From Botryotinia globosa (lineage: Eukaryota; Ascomycota; Leotiomycetes; Helotiales; Sclerotiniaceae): 64,000 nt of DNA. The notes under the pieces are model-generated. The model was not told the origin of the DNA and did not search any database. It worked only from the letters and a program-made list of their open reading frames with translations. The stretch lies in contig RCSZ01000006.1 of NCBI GenBank assembly GCA_014898425.1, forward strand, positions 1,984,001-2,048,000, in the 5' to 3' direction. Below, in pieces: positions 35,703 through 46,598 of the stretch. Both the position numbers and the translations under genes were made by a program. Every line of letters begins with the position of its first letter. The first letter of the stretch is position 1.

Positions 35703-36422
35703 TTTAGAAGATGAGAGGTTTTCTTAAGGTAACTTTTGAGGAGGTCTTTTTTTCGAAAGGTTGACTTCTTTGGAAAAGCTTTTGGGATAGATACTTCGTG
35801 ATTGCGGTTGAAGTAGTGGTATATATACCTATATAGAGAGAGAGAGAGAGAGAGAGTTGGGTTGTAGCCGACGATACATAACTCGAGTATCACTCATCGC
35901 CGAGATTTACGAATAGTAATCACATGTAAGGTCAAATTGATGCGAATATCTAGGTACTCATTATGATTATCTCGTCGATGCTTGAACCTCGGTAAGAATT
36001 CCTCATGTGTATTGATTTGTAAACATGCGAATATATAATAGATAGATGATAGATTATTTTTCACTTTCAGGAAAATTAAGCATAAAGTATATCGATTTAT
36101 CATTTAACATTTGAATTAAGATAAGGTTTATATTAAAGATATAATAGAATCAATTCCTTGATTATTTTAAGTTTTAATAGTATTTCTAATTTAAAATGAG
36201 TTTATAATTATTACATTAAGGCATTTTATTGAATCGACTTAATAAGATGTATATACACATAAAGCACTGCCTCCTTTGTATCAAAAGGAAATTACTAATC
36301 TATATATACATTCTACCCCACATATGTACTTCATGCATAAGTGTAGTTAGAACGTGACATCTTGGGTCACGTGCTCAGTCACGTGCTCCAACATATCATG
36401 ACTATATCGCCGGCAACTAAAC
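35703..36422. other. Intergenic region
   Basis: Contains a (GA)n microsatellite near 35838-35857 and two TCACGTGCTC boxes in direct orientation near 36367-36390. No gene supported. Confidence 0.5.
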
Positions 36423-36430
36423 AATATATA

Positions 36431-37416
36431 TTATCTCACTTTCAAACTCTCTTTATTGATAATATGTTTTTAATTAGATTTATATTAGTTTTTTTATATT
36501 AGTTTTTTTGATATTGATAATAATATTATTAATTATTTATTAATAATCAATTTTTAATTAATTAATCAGGAATCAGAGGAATATTTATCTTTTCAAAAGT
36601 TTAAGAATATTTAATTATATTTTTGATATACAATTCAATTTGTTTAATAAAAGTATTTCAATGTGAATATATATTACTTTTTTAATTATTATTTATTGAA
36701 AAACTAATTAGTATATTTGAAAAAATTTAATTAATAATATTATTTGAATTGATATTCAAATTGATTGGATATATAGTTATTATAATATTCAATTGGAAAG
36801 AATTTTTTTCAAATTAATTAAATGATTCTCAATAATTTATTTTATTAATATTAATATTAATAATAGTATTATTCGAATTACTTTATTGAATTAAATATAT
36901 TGCTAATTCTTTTAATAACTTTAGTAGTATTGGGATTATATTGTTAATAGAAATTGAATAGCTTTTCAATTTGGAATTCTAAATGCTTTAAATTTAAAGT
37001 ATTTGGTTTCAAAATTTTAGCTATATAATAATTGTAATGGTTGATTTTAAAAAGATTAGGAATTTATTTTATTGAAATATTATTATTTTAAAATATTATT
37101 TTCAATTTTCAAAGTTGTATTTGTATATAATTTAATAGAATTATAATAAGAAAAATTATATTAATAATAAGAAAACTCAATTTTGTATAGTGAGATTAAT
37201 CTATAATAAAATAAAATAAAATAATAATTATATGATTTAATAATAATATTAAAAAAATTAGAAAAAGCTGAAATATTATTATGTAATTATTTATATCAAA
37301 ACTAGAATTAAATAATTTTAAATTCTATAGTAATAAATCTTTGGGGAACCCTACCTCGAAATCAAGACCAAAAATTATATAATCATTGTGTGGTCTGAGC
37401 ACTGAGGATGAGATAA
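36431..37416. mobile_element. hAT-like non-autonomous element, copy B
   Basis: A 986-bp relative of the element at 25640-26692 in the same orientation. It starts TTATCTCACTTTCAAACTC and ends CTGAGGATGAGATAA; flanks are AATATATA (36423-36430) and AATATCTA (37417-37424), an 8-bp target duplication with one difference. The shared right end (CCAAAAATTAT, TAATCA, TGTG, GATGAGATAA) and left end are unmistakable. It is AT-rich throughout, without coding frames. Confidence 0.83.
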
Positions 37417-38252
37417 AATATCTACATCTACTATCAGAGTATACAACACCGATTAAATTACTTATCGGAATTTTACATAAAATTTAATATCGAGGATTAT
37501 AACATGTATTTAATTAAAATCATTTTATATATTTATAAATATTTTTAAAATTTAAAATTCAAAGTATATAAAATAATATATTTTTTAAAATAGATATATA
37601 ATATAGAAAGCCACTTTAAAAAAGAATATTATATTATATTATAAGCTTTTCTTTTTTTTGGAAATAGATATATAATAATTTTTTATTATATTTTCTAATG
37701 TGTCTTAGTTTAATTTTTTTAGAATATTATGTTTTTATTTATTAGAATTAATATTATATTTATTAAAGTATTATTATTTAATTAATATTCAATATTAAAT
37801 TAATAAAATTTAAGGCCAATTTATATTTATTATATAAATAAGAATGAGAAAAAAAAGAATTAAATAAAGTTAAATATTTATAAAGAAAAGAAATAGTAGA
37901 TTTTAAAAAGTTTAAAAGGGGAAAATATTATATTATATAAATGATATAATGATATGTAATTCAATTTTATATTTGTATATTATGAAAAACTAAATATACT
38001 TTCAGCTTAAATACAAATCCATTTTTGGGGTTTTGATCAAAGGTGCGTTATCGGCCTCGGTATCAATTGGGGAGAAAATTGTTTGCATTTATACTTTGAA
38101 GACGGAATCTGTAATGTCCGTGATATCCAGCTACCGACAAAACTATAATTGCCTCAACGAGAGCATTAGCCATAAAAGGTTGAGTGCGTTCAAAGATTGA
38201 AGCTCAATTTATAACCGGCCTGCAGACAGCTTCCGAGAAACCGACGTTTGAC

Positions 38253-38312
38253 AGACTGTCACTCCGACTCTAGCGCCTGGAGAGACTGTCACTCCGAACC
38301 TAGCGCCTGGAG
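38253..38312. repeat. 30-bp tandem duplication
   Basis: Two adjacent units starting AGACTGTCACTCCGA and ending TAGCGCCTGGAG (38253-38282 and 38283-38312), differing at two or three positions. Confidence 0.93.
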
Positions 38313-38589
38313 AGACTACATACAAAACAATTTACTTTAAACATCAGCCTTGCAGCAATGGCGTCTCCAAAACCAGTCTGCAATTCTCTAACAATTCGTT
38401 AGGCAGCACTGAATGGATGCTGTCTTAAGAGGCATGTTTCTAGATAACAGTGACGATAAGTAGATCGAAGCCCTTCCGATAGAAATGTGGTCAGTCATGT
38501 GACATCACACAATCTAACCGCATAATCTTTTTTATTGCTATTAAGGGCACGTTTGTAATAATAAAACACCTCAATTGTTCAGTAGATTC

Positions 38590-38955
38590 ATTGCGATCTA
38601 GATTCATTTAAAACAAACTCAAAATATTCATACAATTAGTAGACTAAGAAGCAAAGTATTTAAACTTTAGCACTAGCACTAGCATTCAATCATTCCAACA
38701 TACTTTTATACTACTATTCGTATTTCAATCATTCAATAGATTTATTACCATCTGTATTCATTTAAAGCAAACTCAAAATAATCATACGATTACCTAGGCA
38801 ATAAGCGAAGAAATGAAATCGTTAAACTTTAGCACTAGCATTCAATCATTCCAAATTTCTAACATGTTACCATCTGTATTCATTTAAAGCAAACTCAAAA
38901 TAATCATGTAATTACCTAGGCAATAAGCGAAGAAATGAAATCGTTAAACTTTAGC
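38590..38955. repeat. Three diverged direct repeats upstream of tyrosinase
   Basis: Units of roughly 90-130 bp begin near 38590, 38734 and 38866. Shared blocks are ATTCATTTAAA-CAAACTCAAAAT, AATCAT-CGATTACCTAGGCAA and GTTAAACTTTAGCACTAGCA (the first unit is most diverged). The last unit ends about 200 bp before the tyrosinase start, so they could act as promoter elements; this is inference. Confidence 0.85.
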
Positions 38956-39157
38956 AGTAGTATCCGGACATTCCTGCAAGTCCGGGTGTAGCCCTGAATG
39001 CATAAATCATTATATAAATAAGGGAACGGCGAAGTGTAGGTAAAACTCCCATTCACAGCAGCATCTCTTCACTACATTCCACGTGAACATCCAACTGTGG
39101 TTGCTTGACACTTAAAGGAGACGTCAAAATTTGAAAAGACTTCGAAGCACCCAGACC

Positions 39158-40350
39158 ATGGTTCAAATCTTCCACAAGGCCGTACAGGGCTGGTTGCTCA
39201 TGGCTGTTCTCGCCCAAGCTGCACCGCAAAATATCCCGCAAAGGAATCCTCCGCAAGACCTTTCGGACTTTTTCTCAAAAAGGTGTACCAGCGACACCCG
39301 CTCAATTCGACGAGAATGGTATGTCTTTTTCTGGGTTCTAGATGGAAGAATGCTTACTAACACCATTACAGGGGCGATATATCTAAAGAAGAACGCCTGG
39401 CCTATATCGATAGCGTCAAATGTTTGATGAAACTCCCATCTCGAATTCCCAAGGGAGAAGCGCCAGGAGCTCAGAGCTATTACGACGACTTCGTTGCAAC
39501 GCACATCAACCGCACTGTCAACGTACACTTTAATGGTGCTTTTCTCCCCTTCCACCGCGAATATATCCATGTCTTCGAAAACGCTCTTCGCACAGAATGT
39601 GGCTACCGATACGCCCTTCCTTACATCAACTGGCCCAAATGGGCTACTGACCTTGCCGCCTCCCCCATCTTCGATGGCAGTGAAACCTCACTCAGCGGTG
39701 ATGGAGCTTTCATCGCGAACAGCACTGCTGCGCTGGTTCCAGGAACCAATATTACGCTAGAGAATGGAAATGGTGGTGGTTGTGTAGTCAGCGGTCCTTT
39801 TGTCAACTACACTACACCTTTCCAGTTGTTCCCTCAGGTCACTGATTTTACCAGTGCGCCAGTTCTGAATGATCCTTTAGGCTACTACCCACATTGCTTG
39901 ATCCGAAACCTGAACAATAGAATCGCGACAGCTTCGTTCTCAGACCCGTCGAGCATTACCAACATAACTTCAGCCACCGACTACCCGACTATGGTGTCGG
40001 GATACAACAAAGGTGGTACCAACGGCATCTACGATCAAGGGATTCACGGTGGCGGCCACTTCGCAGCTGGTGCTGAACTGTGGGATTTCTGGGCAAGTCC
40101 CTCCGATCCAGCATTCTGGCTGCATCATGGTTTCATCGACAAACTCTATACCACCTGGCAGGCTGATCATTATGCCACACGTGTAACTGCAGAGGCGGCT
40201 GTTTCCGGAACTGACGCTATCTTTGATGCCGCATCCGGCAACAATGTCACGCTCGACTACATTATGGATATGGGGTTCCTAGCACCGGCCAAGCCTGTTA
40301 GGGAAATCCTCGATGTTTCTGGTGGAGAATACTGCTACGGATACGAGTAA
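39158..40350 (+). CDS. Secreted tyrosinase
   Basis: Two exons (39158-39318, 39372-40350) encode 379 residues. The N-terminus (MVQIFHKAVQGWLLMAVLAQAA) is a typical signal peptide. The copper-A site is seen in ATHINRTVNVHFNG and FLPFHREYIHVFE (His98, His106, His115 and the HxxxF context), and copper-B in GIHGGGHFAAGAEL and SDPAFWLHHGFIDK (His279, His283, His305/306). Such enzymes hydroxylate monophenols and oxidise diphenols to quinones. Cysteines near residues 43 and 71 and several N-glycosylation sequons fit secretion. It is of the short secreted class and lacks the long C-terminal pro-domain of intracellular fungal tyrosinases. A copper-ATPase gene lies about 2 kb downstream, tail-to-tail. 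It looks intact. Confidence 0.93.
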
Positions 40351-40701
40351 GCATTGAGTTGTATCAGTAACACCGGCGCCTCAAACAAGCACATCATGTT
40401 AATATCTCCAAGGAAATCAATAGATGCAGATTGGTTGGTTTTTCTTTAAACTTATTATTCCTAATGGTCCGTACTTAGATGCACTTATAGACACTCTAGA
40501 GCTAAGCAGAAAGCTTACAGGCTACATCTTTATAATCACTATAAATCTCTACCCAAGTATATAGAAAAAATTCAAGGTTTAAAATACAAAAATTAGAGGC
40601 TTAGTAATCGTTTCATGGTCTTTTTATATAAATTCGCTTATGTACTTGCCTAAATGTATAAACCTAGGTGAATGACTTCTATCCAATGACTGAGTCGAAT
40701 A

Positions 40702-41311
40702 CTTCATTTTCGGGCCACCCCTCTTTCAAGCCACTCTTTTATACCAAAAATTACTTTTTGGTTTATGAATATTTTTATCAACATAAAATATAATTCAAGT
40801 TATTTTAAATCTATTTTTAAAACTTCAAAATATCGATTTTCATTTTATATGAGAATTATTGACAAATTTAAAACTTTATAAAAACTATAATAATTTACAA
40901 GGGAAAAAAATTAAAAATAAATCATAAATATTTACATTTCGATTCAGAAAAATCCTAAAATTCTAAAAAATTTAATATAAATTTCAAATGATTTGAATTA
41001 TATGAATATAAATATTGATAAAAATATTGATAAAAATATTGATAAAAATATTGATAAAAATATTGATAAAAATATTGATAAAAATATTGATAAAAATATT
41101 AATAAAAATATTGATAAAAATATTGATAAAAACATTGATAAAAATATTGATAAAAATATTGATAAAATTCTTGATAAAATTCTTGATAAAATTCTTGATA
41201 AAATTCTTGATAAAATTATTGATAAAATTATTGATAAAATTATTAATAAACCAAAAAAGTAATTTTTGATGTGAAAGAGTAGTTCGAAAAAGAGGTGGCC
41301 CGAAAATAGAG
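40702..41311. mobile_element. 610-bp TIR element carrying a 12-bp satellite
   Basis: Inverted ends CTTCATTTTCGGGCCACCC and CTCTATTTTCGGGCCACCT extend imperfectly for about 65 bp (including CAAAAATTACTTTTTGGTTTA on the left), flanked by TA at 40700-40701 and 41312-41313. Inside, 41009-41240 is a run of 12-bp units AATATTGATAAA with variant 12-bp units (ATTCTTGATAAA, ATTATTGATAAA) at its right side. The whole can fold into a long hairpin. No protein is encoded; the KNIDKNID frame is satellite. Confidence 0.82.
41009..41240. repeat. 12-bp satellite (AATATTGATAAA)n
   Basis: About nineteen tandem 12-bp units, homogeneous to about 41165, then two variant blocks. It lies inside the TIR element and produces two artificial long frames (Lys-Asn-Ile-Asp and Ile-Lys-Ile-Leu repeats). 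Confidence 0.95.
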
Positions 41312-41313
41312 TA

Positions 41314-41751
41314 AGCGACTTGACTATACTAAACCTAAGCTAATGTAAAAGAGACTGACTCTTTTTTTAGTATCTATATAAGGCCTACTATCTCTTGTAT
41401 ATAGCTAGTTCTTTAAACAAAATATAATATAGACATTTAGAACTCATAATACATAAGTGATATATCTTTCATATCCTTCTCAAACCAGTAGTTAAGAGTC
41501 TAGAGATAATATAATAAATCGATCATTTATAGTATAGACAAGAATACTAATTTACTCGCATCTTAAGAAAGTATTATAATAGTTAGTCTTACTTTAAGTA
41601 TCGATATCTATTACGATTACATACTAGAGTATACTATAAGATTAAATAAACTAGAATAAGAAAGCTAAAAAGAGATCCTTAAGAGATCTCTTTATCTCTT
41701 GTATAATAACAATCGCTTGTTTCAAGCTAGTCTTGAACTAAGATTAATAAA
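41314..41751. other. Gap between two TIR elements
   Basis: AT-rich, non-coding. No additional terminal repeats found. Confidence 0.5.
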
Positions 41752-41753
41752 TA

Positions 41754-42117
41754 CAGTAGAACTTGACTATATCGGATTGAAATATATCGGAATTTTAAAT
41801 ATATCGAAATAATTTCCTAATTTGATCACTTTGTATGTAGTAATATCGGATTTTTAAGTAAAACCAAAATATTGAATTAATTTTTTATAAATCTGATATA
41901 GATTTTGATAATAGAATTAACTTAATAAACTTTTTCTTTCTATGTAATTTGATTAGTTGATATTATATAATATTTTTCGAAAATATTAAGGTTTGGAGTT
42001 GAAATCGAATATAAATATTAATGATAGTATTTAAATTATCAATTTTTATATTGAAATCTTGTTTATATCGGATTTGATTAATCAAATATTTCATTCCAGT
42101 ATAACCAAGTTCTACTG
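41754..42117. mobile_element. 364-bp MITE, pogo/mariner-like ends
   Basis: Both ends begin CAGTAGAACTTG and stay similar for about 35 bp (left continues ACTATATCGGATTG, right GTTATACTGGAATG). TA flanks at 41752-41753 and 42118-42119. The interior is AT-rich and non-coding. The CAGTAGAA start resembles pogo/Fot-type termini. Confidence 0.85.
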
Positions 42118-42262
42118 TAATGACATTGTTATGTGATATTCGTTAAAAATCACAGATTCTGTCGACGTCAAACTAGAAGAGCTCCATAGTAGTTAACCAA
42201 GCAAATGAACGAAAGCAGCATTGAAGCGAAGTCTTACTCATCACCACCAAGCACAAGCAAAC

Positions 42263-45200
42263 TTAGACCTTAAAATTAGTAAAATCGGCCCACCTCAATT
42301 GCACCCCAATAGCAATAACTGGCAAAACGCTTACAATCTCACCCAGGCCAGCATACTGAGGCGGAATTCTTGCATTCGGAAATGCTCCTGCTGCCAACAG
42401 AATCGCGAAGGTGTTGTAGACGAATGACCAAGTAAAGTTAAAGACAACTCGTCGATAAAAGGTCTTCGAAAGGTCGATAAGAACGATAACTCCACCTAGA
42501 GCTGGTCGGATGAGAACTGCATCTGCTGCACTTTGAGCGATATCTGTACCTCCATCGACATGCATACCAATCGATGCCTGAGCAAGCGCCACAGCATCGT
42601 TCGTTCCATCACCACAGAACATCACAACATTCTTTTCGGTGGATATTCCCTTGATATATGTCTGCTTTTCGGCTGGACTGCATTGAAAGCGCACATGACT
42701 TTCAGGTAAGTCGAGAGTTCTAGAAACCGACTTGACAGAATCTTCATTGTCACCACTAATAATAGAAATCTCAATGTTCCGTCGCCTCAACTCGTTAATA
42801 ACAGCCATAGCATCTGGTCGAAGACTATCTTTGAGACCATATACTGCGACAAGACTTCCGTTGACAGTGATGCAAAAGATAGAGACTCCTAGAGAGAGGA
42901 TATTGGTTACTGCTGGTAGGTTTTCAACTCCCAGCCAATATGGATTTCCCGCATGAATTTTCTTTTCTCCCCAAGTAGCTTCAATGCCGCAGCCTACAAT
43001 CGAGGTGACTTTCTTCAGCTCATCTGCTTTGGTGACAGTTGACTTCAGATGAGCTGCTATGGCTGATGACACAGGGTGCTTGCTACTACTTGTCAAACCA
43101 AGAATCATTGGCCCGAGCTTGGTTCCTTCGCCGGTTGGATATAACTCTCTCTCCACCGTGAGTAGCCCCTGTGTGAGTGTGCCCGTCTTGTCAAACACGA
43201 CGTGGGAGGTATTTCTAGCCTTTTCAATGGTTTCTGCAGACTTGAAGATCACGCCGTTTTTAGCAGCCACTCCGCCAGCAATGACCAGAACCATAGGAAC
43301 AGCTAGGCCGATTGCACATGGACATGACACAATGAGGGCGGAGATTGCGTAAGTCATGGCGTTGATGCATGCAGTTGTCGTTGAATAATCTTGAATTCCT
43401 ATGCCAACTCCCACTCTGACAACGAATACAATGACTGTGAGAACAAGAATAATCGGGACAAAGTATGTCGCTACTCTGTCTGCCATATCTTGGAACCTGG
43501 CTTTGGAAGATTTTGCCTCGTCTACCATTAAACCAATCGACTTGATTGTATTGTCTCCCACGAGGCGGTTTAGGCGAATTGTTAAGTTTCCAGAGTGATT
43601 GATAGATCCGGAAACAACCGGAGAACCCGGCTTTTTGGCCACAAAATTAGCCTCACCCGTGATCATAGACTCGTCGACGTCCGATACACCAGAGATGACA
43701 GTCCCATCTGTGACGATTGCCGAATCCTAGATCAACAGATTAGTAACATTCTTGAACCCCAATTTGCGTATATACATACAGGCGACACTAAAAATACATC
43801 ACCGTATTGCAAGAGTCTTGCATCAATCTCATTTCGAGAGACTGATTCTAAATCTACGAGAATTGCAATTGAAGGTTGAAGTGATTCGATAGAAATCGAC
43901 TCCACAGCTCGCTGTCTTGCCAAACTAGTCACAAGGCGTCCGACCATAATCAATGTTACCAGTAGCGTACTGGTTTCGAAGAAGATCCCAGTTGAAAGAG
44001 GCTTTTCATAAGCCATGAGAGCATAGGCAATGATGGAGTATATGTATGCGATTGATGTAGAGAGAACCACAAGAAAGTCCACTTCAACTAGATGAGAGAA
44101 AAACAGCGCCTTAAAGGCACTGAAATACCATGGTCCAGCAATGTACACCTGCACAATTGTTGCGAGAACTAGTGAAGCAGCTCCATAAGCGATTTCACGA
44201 GGAGGAAGATCAGTCCATGCCATAATAAGCACAGGAATAGTCAGCGCTATAGAAACCATCGTTTTGCAGAGCATCAAGCGAAGATGAGCTCTACCAGATG
44301 TGATGAGAGGAGGGTCTGCCATGGGGGCTAGCTTGGCTGAATCAAAAAATTGATTTCTCATCAAATCTCTTGCTCCAAGAACCTCTGGATGATAGGTCAC
44401 TCGAATAGTGCGAGAATCGTGTACAGCAATACCCGAAATTCCATATGGTAGGTCTTTGTCGCCTATGAAGACTGTAGAGTCTTCCACAATGAGGTCAAGC
44501 TCGTGTCCAGACAATGTCATCTTCGAGCAAGTGAATCCAGTCATTTTTTCAATGGACTTGATAGTTTCGGCAACGTTGATATCGGCTGAACTTGCACAAA
44601 TGTCGAATTCTGCTCGACCCAAAACAAGGCTGGTTTTGATATTAGAAATCGCTGGCATCGAAGTCAGAGCTTTGAAGAGGGATTTTTCGCAGCCAGTACA
44701 GGTCATCCCTTGGACACTGATGATGAGATGTTCGACTTCAAGGACGCCTTTTTCCAAGTCTACCTGGTTGACGCCAGTGTTCGCGGTGTAGGGTAAATTT
44801 TCACCATCTTGCGAACATTTGTTACCTCCAGACTTGGGTTTTGAACAGCAAGCTTCTCTAGGGACTGAGCTTTTTCCATTCGAATTCGAGAGATCCCAGT
44901 TTCCAATTTTGCAATCGCTTGCCTCTTCCACTCCCAAGTTAGTGTGTTTCCCAGCTTGAACCTCAGTAGAACAGCATTTATCCAATGATGGCTTGATGTT
45001 TGATGCAGTCGAGGTTGGCTCTGAGCAGCAGCCTTTTTTGCAATCGTCCAAAGGCGAAGCGACAACAATCGGATCCTCATCTGATTTAGAGCAGCTTCCT
45101 TTGTCACCGTTACTCGCAGATTTAGATGTAACCGCTGGTTCCACGCTCGGATCAGAACAGCACCCTTTACCACAATCCGAAGCAGGAACCTGATCGTTGA

Positions 45201-45911
45201 AACTTGACCCCTCTGCGCAGCAGTCCAAACCCTCTTCGATATGCTTAGGGCTGGTTTTATCATCACTGGTGGACCTAGATTTTGTGGCGGAATTCATTCC
45301 GGCATCGCTTCCAGTGTGCTCTGGTGGTGTAAAGCAACAGGCGTTTACTTTCATCACCCCTTTCACCAACTCGCCCTTCGGGGGGGAGCAGTACAACTCT
45401 TCAGCACACGAAGCGCCTCCAACCGACTTTACAGAACTACTCCTATTAGAAGCTTTTCTCATTCCTGCCAACAATCTATCCTTCTCCGAACTCTTAGGCC
45501 GATCAGGCCCAGACTCTGATGCACAGCATGATTCCAAATTCAAGGAAAGTAACACCTTGCAAATACACCCAAAATTGTTCAATATCTCATTATATGCAGC
45601 CTTTGCTTTAGAAAGGTGACTCTGACATGGTTCTTCGTCGGATGGGAGTGGAATGGAAAATTGGGAGCTCGAGGATAACTTCTTTCGATGATTGTGCTCA
45701 TTCTTGCAATCTCGGCGTGCGATTTTGACAACGCAATTATCTGCATGAGTTAGAGAATTAGCTGGAAATGCCACAGAGCCAGAAAACGCCTACCATCGCA
45801 GCATTTGTTCTCTGGTGAAGAGGGGGAACAGCATGCAGAGCGGGCACAAGTTCTCTGGCGCATTGTGGAAGAGCCCCCTCTTCCTACTTCATCGCTGATT
45901 GGACAAGTCAT
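42263..45911 (-). CDS. Copper-transporting P1B-type ATPase
   Basis: Three exons on the minus strand (45911-45794, 45740-43780, 43726-42263) give 1180 residues. The pump core has all expected motifs: TGEA actuator loop, CPC in the transport helix (SCPCAIG, about residue 828), phosphorylation site DKTGTLT (about 872), nucleotide-domain HP (SSKHPVSS) and GDGTND (about 1065). One N-terminal metal-binding domain has GMTCTGC (about 384); a second ferredoxin-like domain follows without a CxxC. Before these, residues 1-340 are rich in paired cysteines (KCCDD, DCCAEG, KGCCSDP, KKGCCSEP, DKCCSTE, EACCSKP). Family enzymes pump Cu(I) out of the cytosol to the Golgi lumen or cell exterior. The Cys-pair region suggests extra metal buffering or sensing. 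Neighbour tyrosinase needs copper. Confidence 0.93.
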
Positions 45912-46598
45912 ATTTCTCACGAATGCAGGTCAGAACTGCGAAGAAAGAGAAATTGTTGGATATACCGTCTGTCCCATAAAGTGACTTGTTGCCTACGAAA
46001 TACACGATGATAAACTGGGGTACATCTTTAGTGCCATAGATGAGGTGGTCTGTGCCCGTCGTTCCTCATAAAGTGGATCCTGATGATTTAATAAATATAG
46101 AGATTCGTTGTTACACTTTTAGCACGTGATCACGTATCACGTGCCTATACACTAAATTAGCTTAGCGTAGATTAGGTAAGCAAGGACCATTATCTTGGTC
46201 CTTGCCTCCTAAATCCTAAATAATATCTCTTTTACTATACACAACTGTCACATTCGTGTTTCCAAATATTTCAGTTCAAGTTCGTCAAAATGAAATTTTC
46301 TCCAAAACTTTGTATTCGTAACATTACTTGTTCGAAGAAAGAGTCTATGAAATTCGTATATATGTAAACCTATAGTACTACGGTATGCGACTCGGGTCTT
46401 CTAAACAAGAGAGACAATTATGATATTCCGACGAGGACTTTGTTTCCTCGAATTATAGAGAAGATATACAGGAAAGAAGAAGGAAGGAGTATGTTCTTCA
46501 ATACTATTTTACAGCTTTAGTACCTAGGTATATAACAATATTATTGTAAAACTATCTCAATAGAACAATTGAATACAAAGAAGAAGAAATGAATTCCA
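45912..46598. promoter_or_regulatory. Upstream region of the copper ATPase gene with CACGTG palindrome
   Basis: Contains a 23-bp perfect inverted repeat GCACGTGAT-CACGT-ATCACGTGC (46122-46144) about 210 bp upstream of the ATPase start. CACGTG is the E-box bound by bHLH factors; no binding protein can be named. The rest is non-coding, and its far end is the 3' region of the glycerate kinase gene. Confidence 0.5.

Larger units (their letters stand above)
37425..39157. other. AT-rich block and repeat-rich upstream region of tyrosinase
   Basis: 37425-38010 is extremely AT-rich with no identifiable ends, probably another decayed repeat. From 38020 composition returns to normal. 38253-38312 holds two 30-bp tandem units, and 38590-38955 three longer direct repeats, both described separately. 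No gene supported. Confidence 0.5.

Noticed and set aside
37425..38010. A third copy of the hAT-like family
   Set aside because: The block is AT-rich but I could not find the TTATCTCA ends or an 8-bp duplication, nor clear alignment with copies A and B.
38590..38955. Possible CRISPR array
   Set aside because: Repeats are long and diverged with no unique spacers of regular length, and the genome is eukaryotic.
40993..41269. Open frames of Lys-Asn-Ile-Asp and Ile-Lys-Ile-Leu repeats
   Set aside because: They are translations of the 12-bp satellite inside the TIR element, with no start context or unique sequence.
43059..45619. Plus-strand frames opposite the copper ATPase gene
   Set aside because: Antisense shadows of a well-supported gene.
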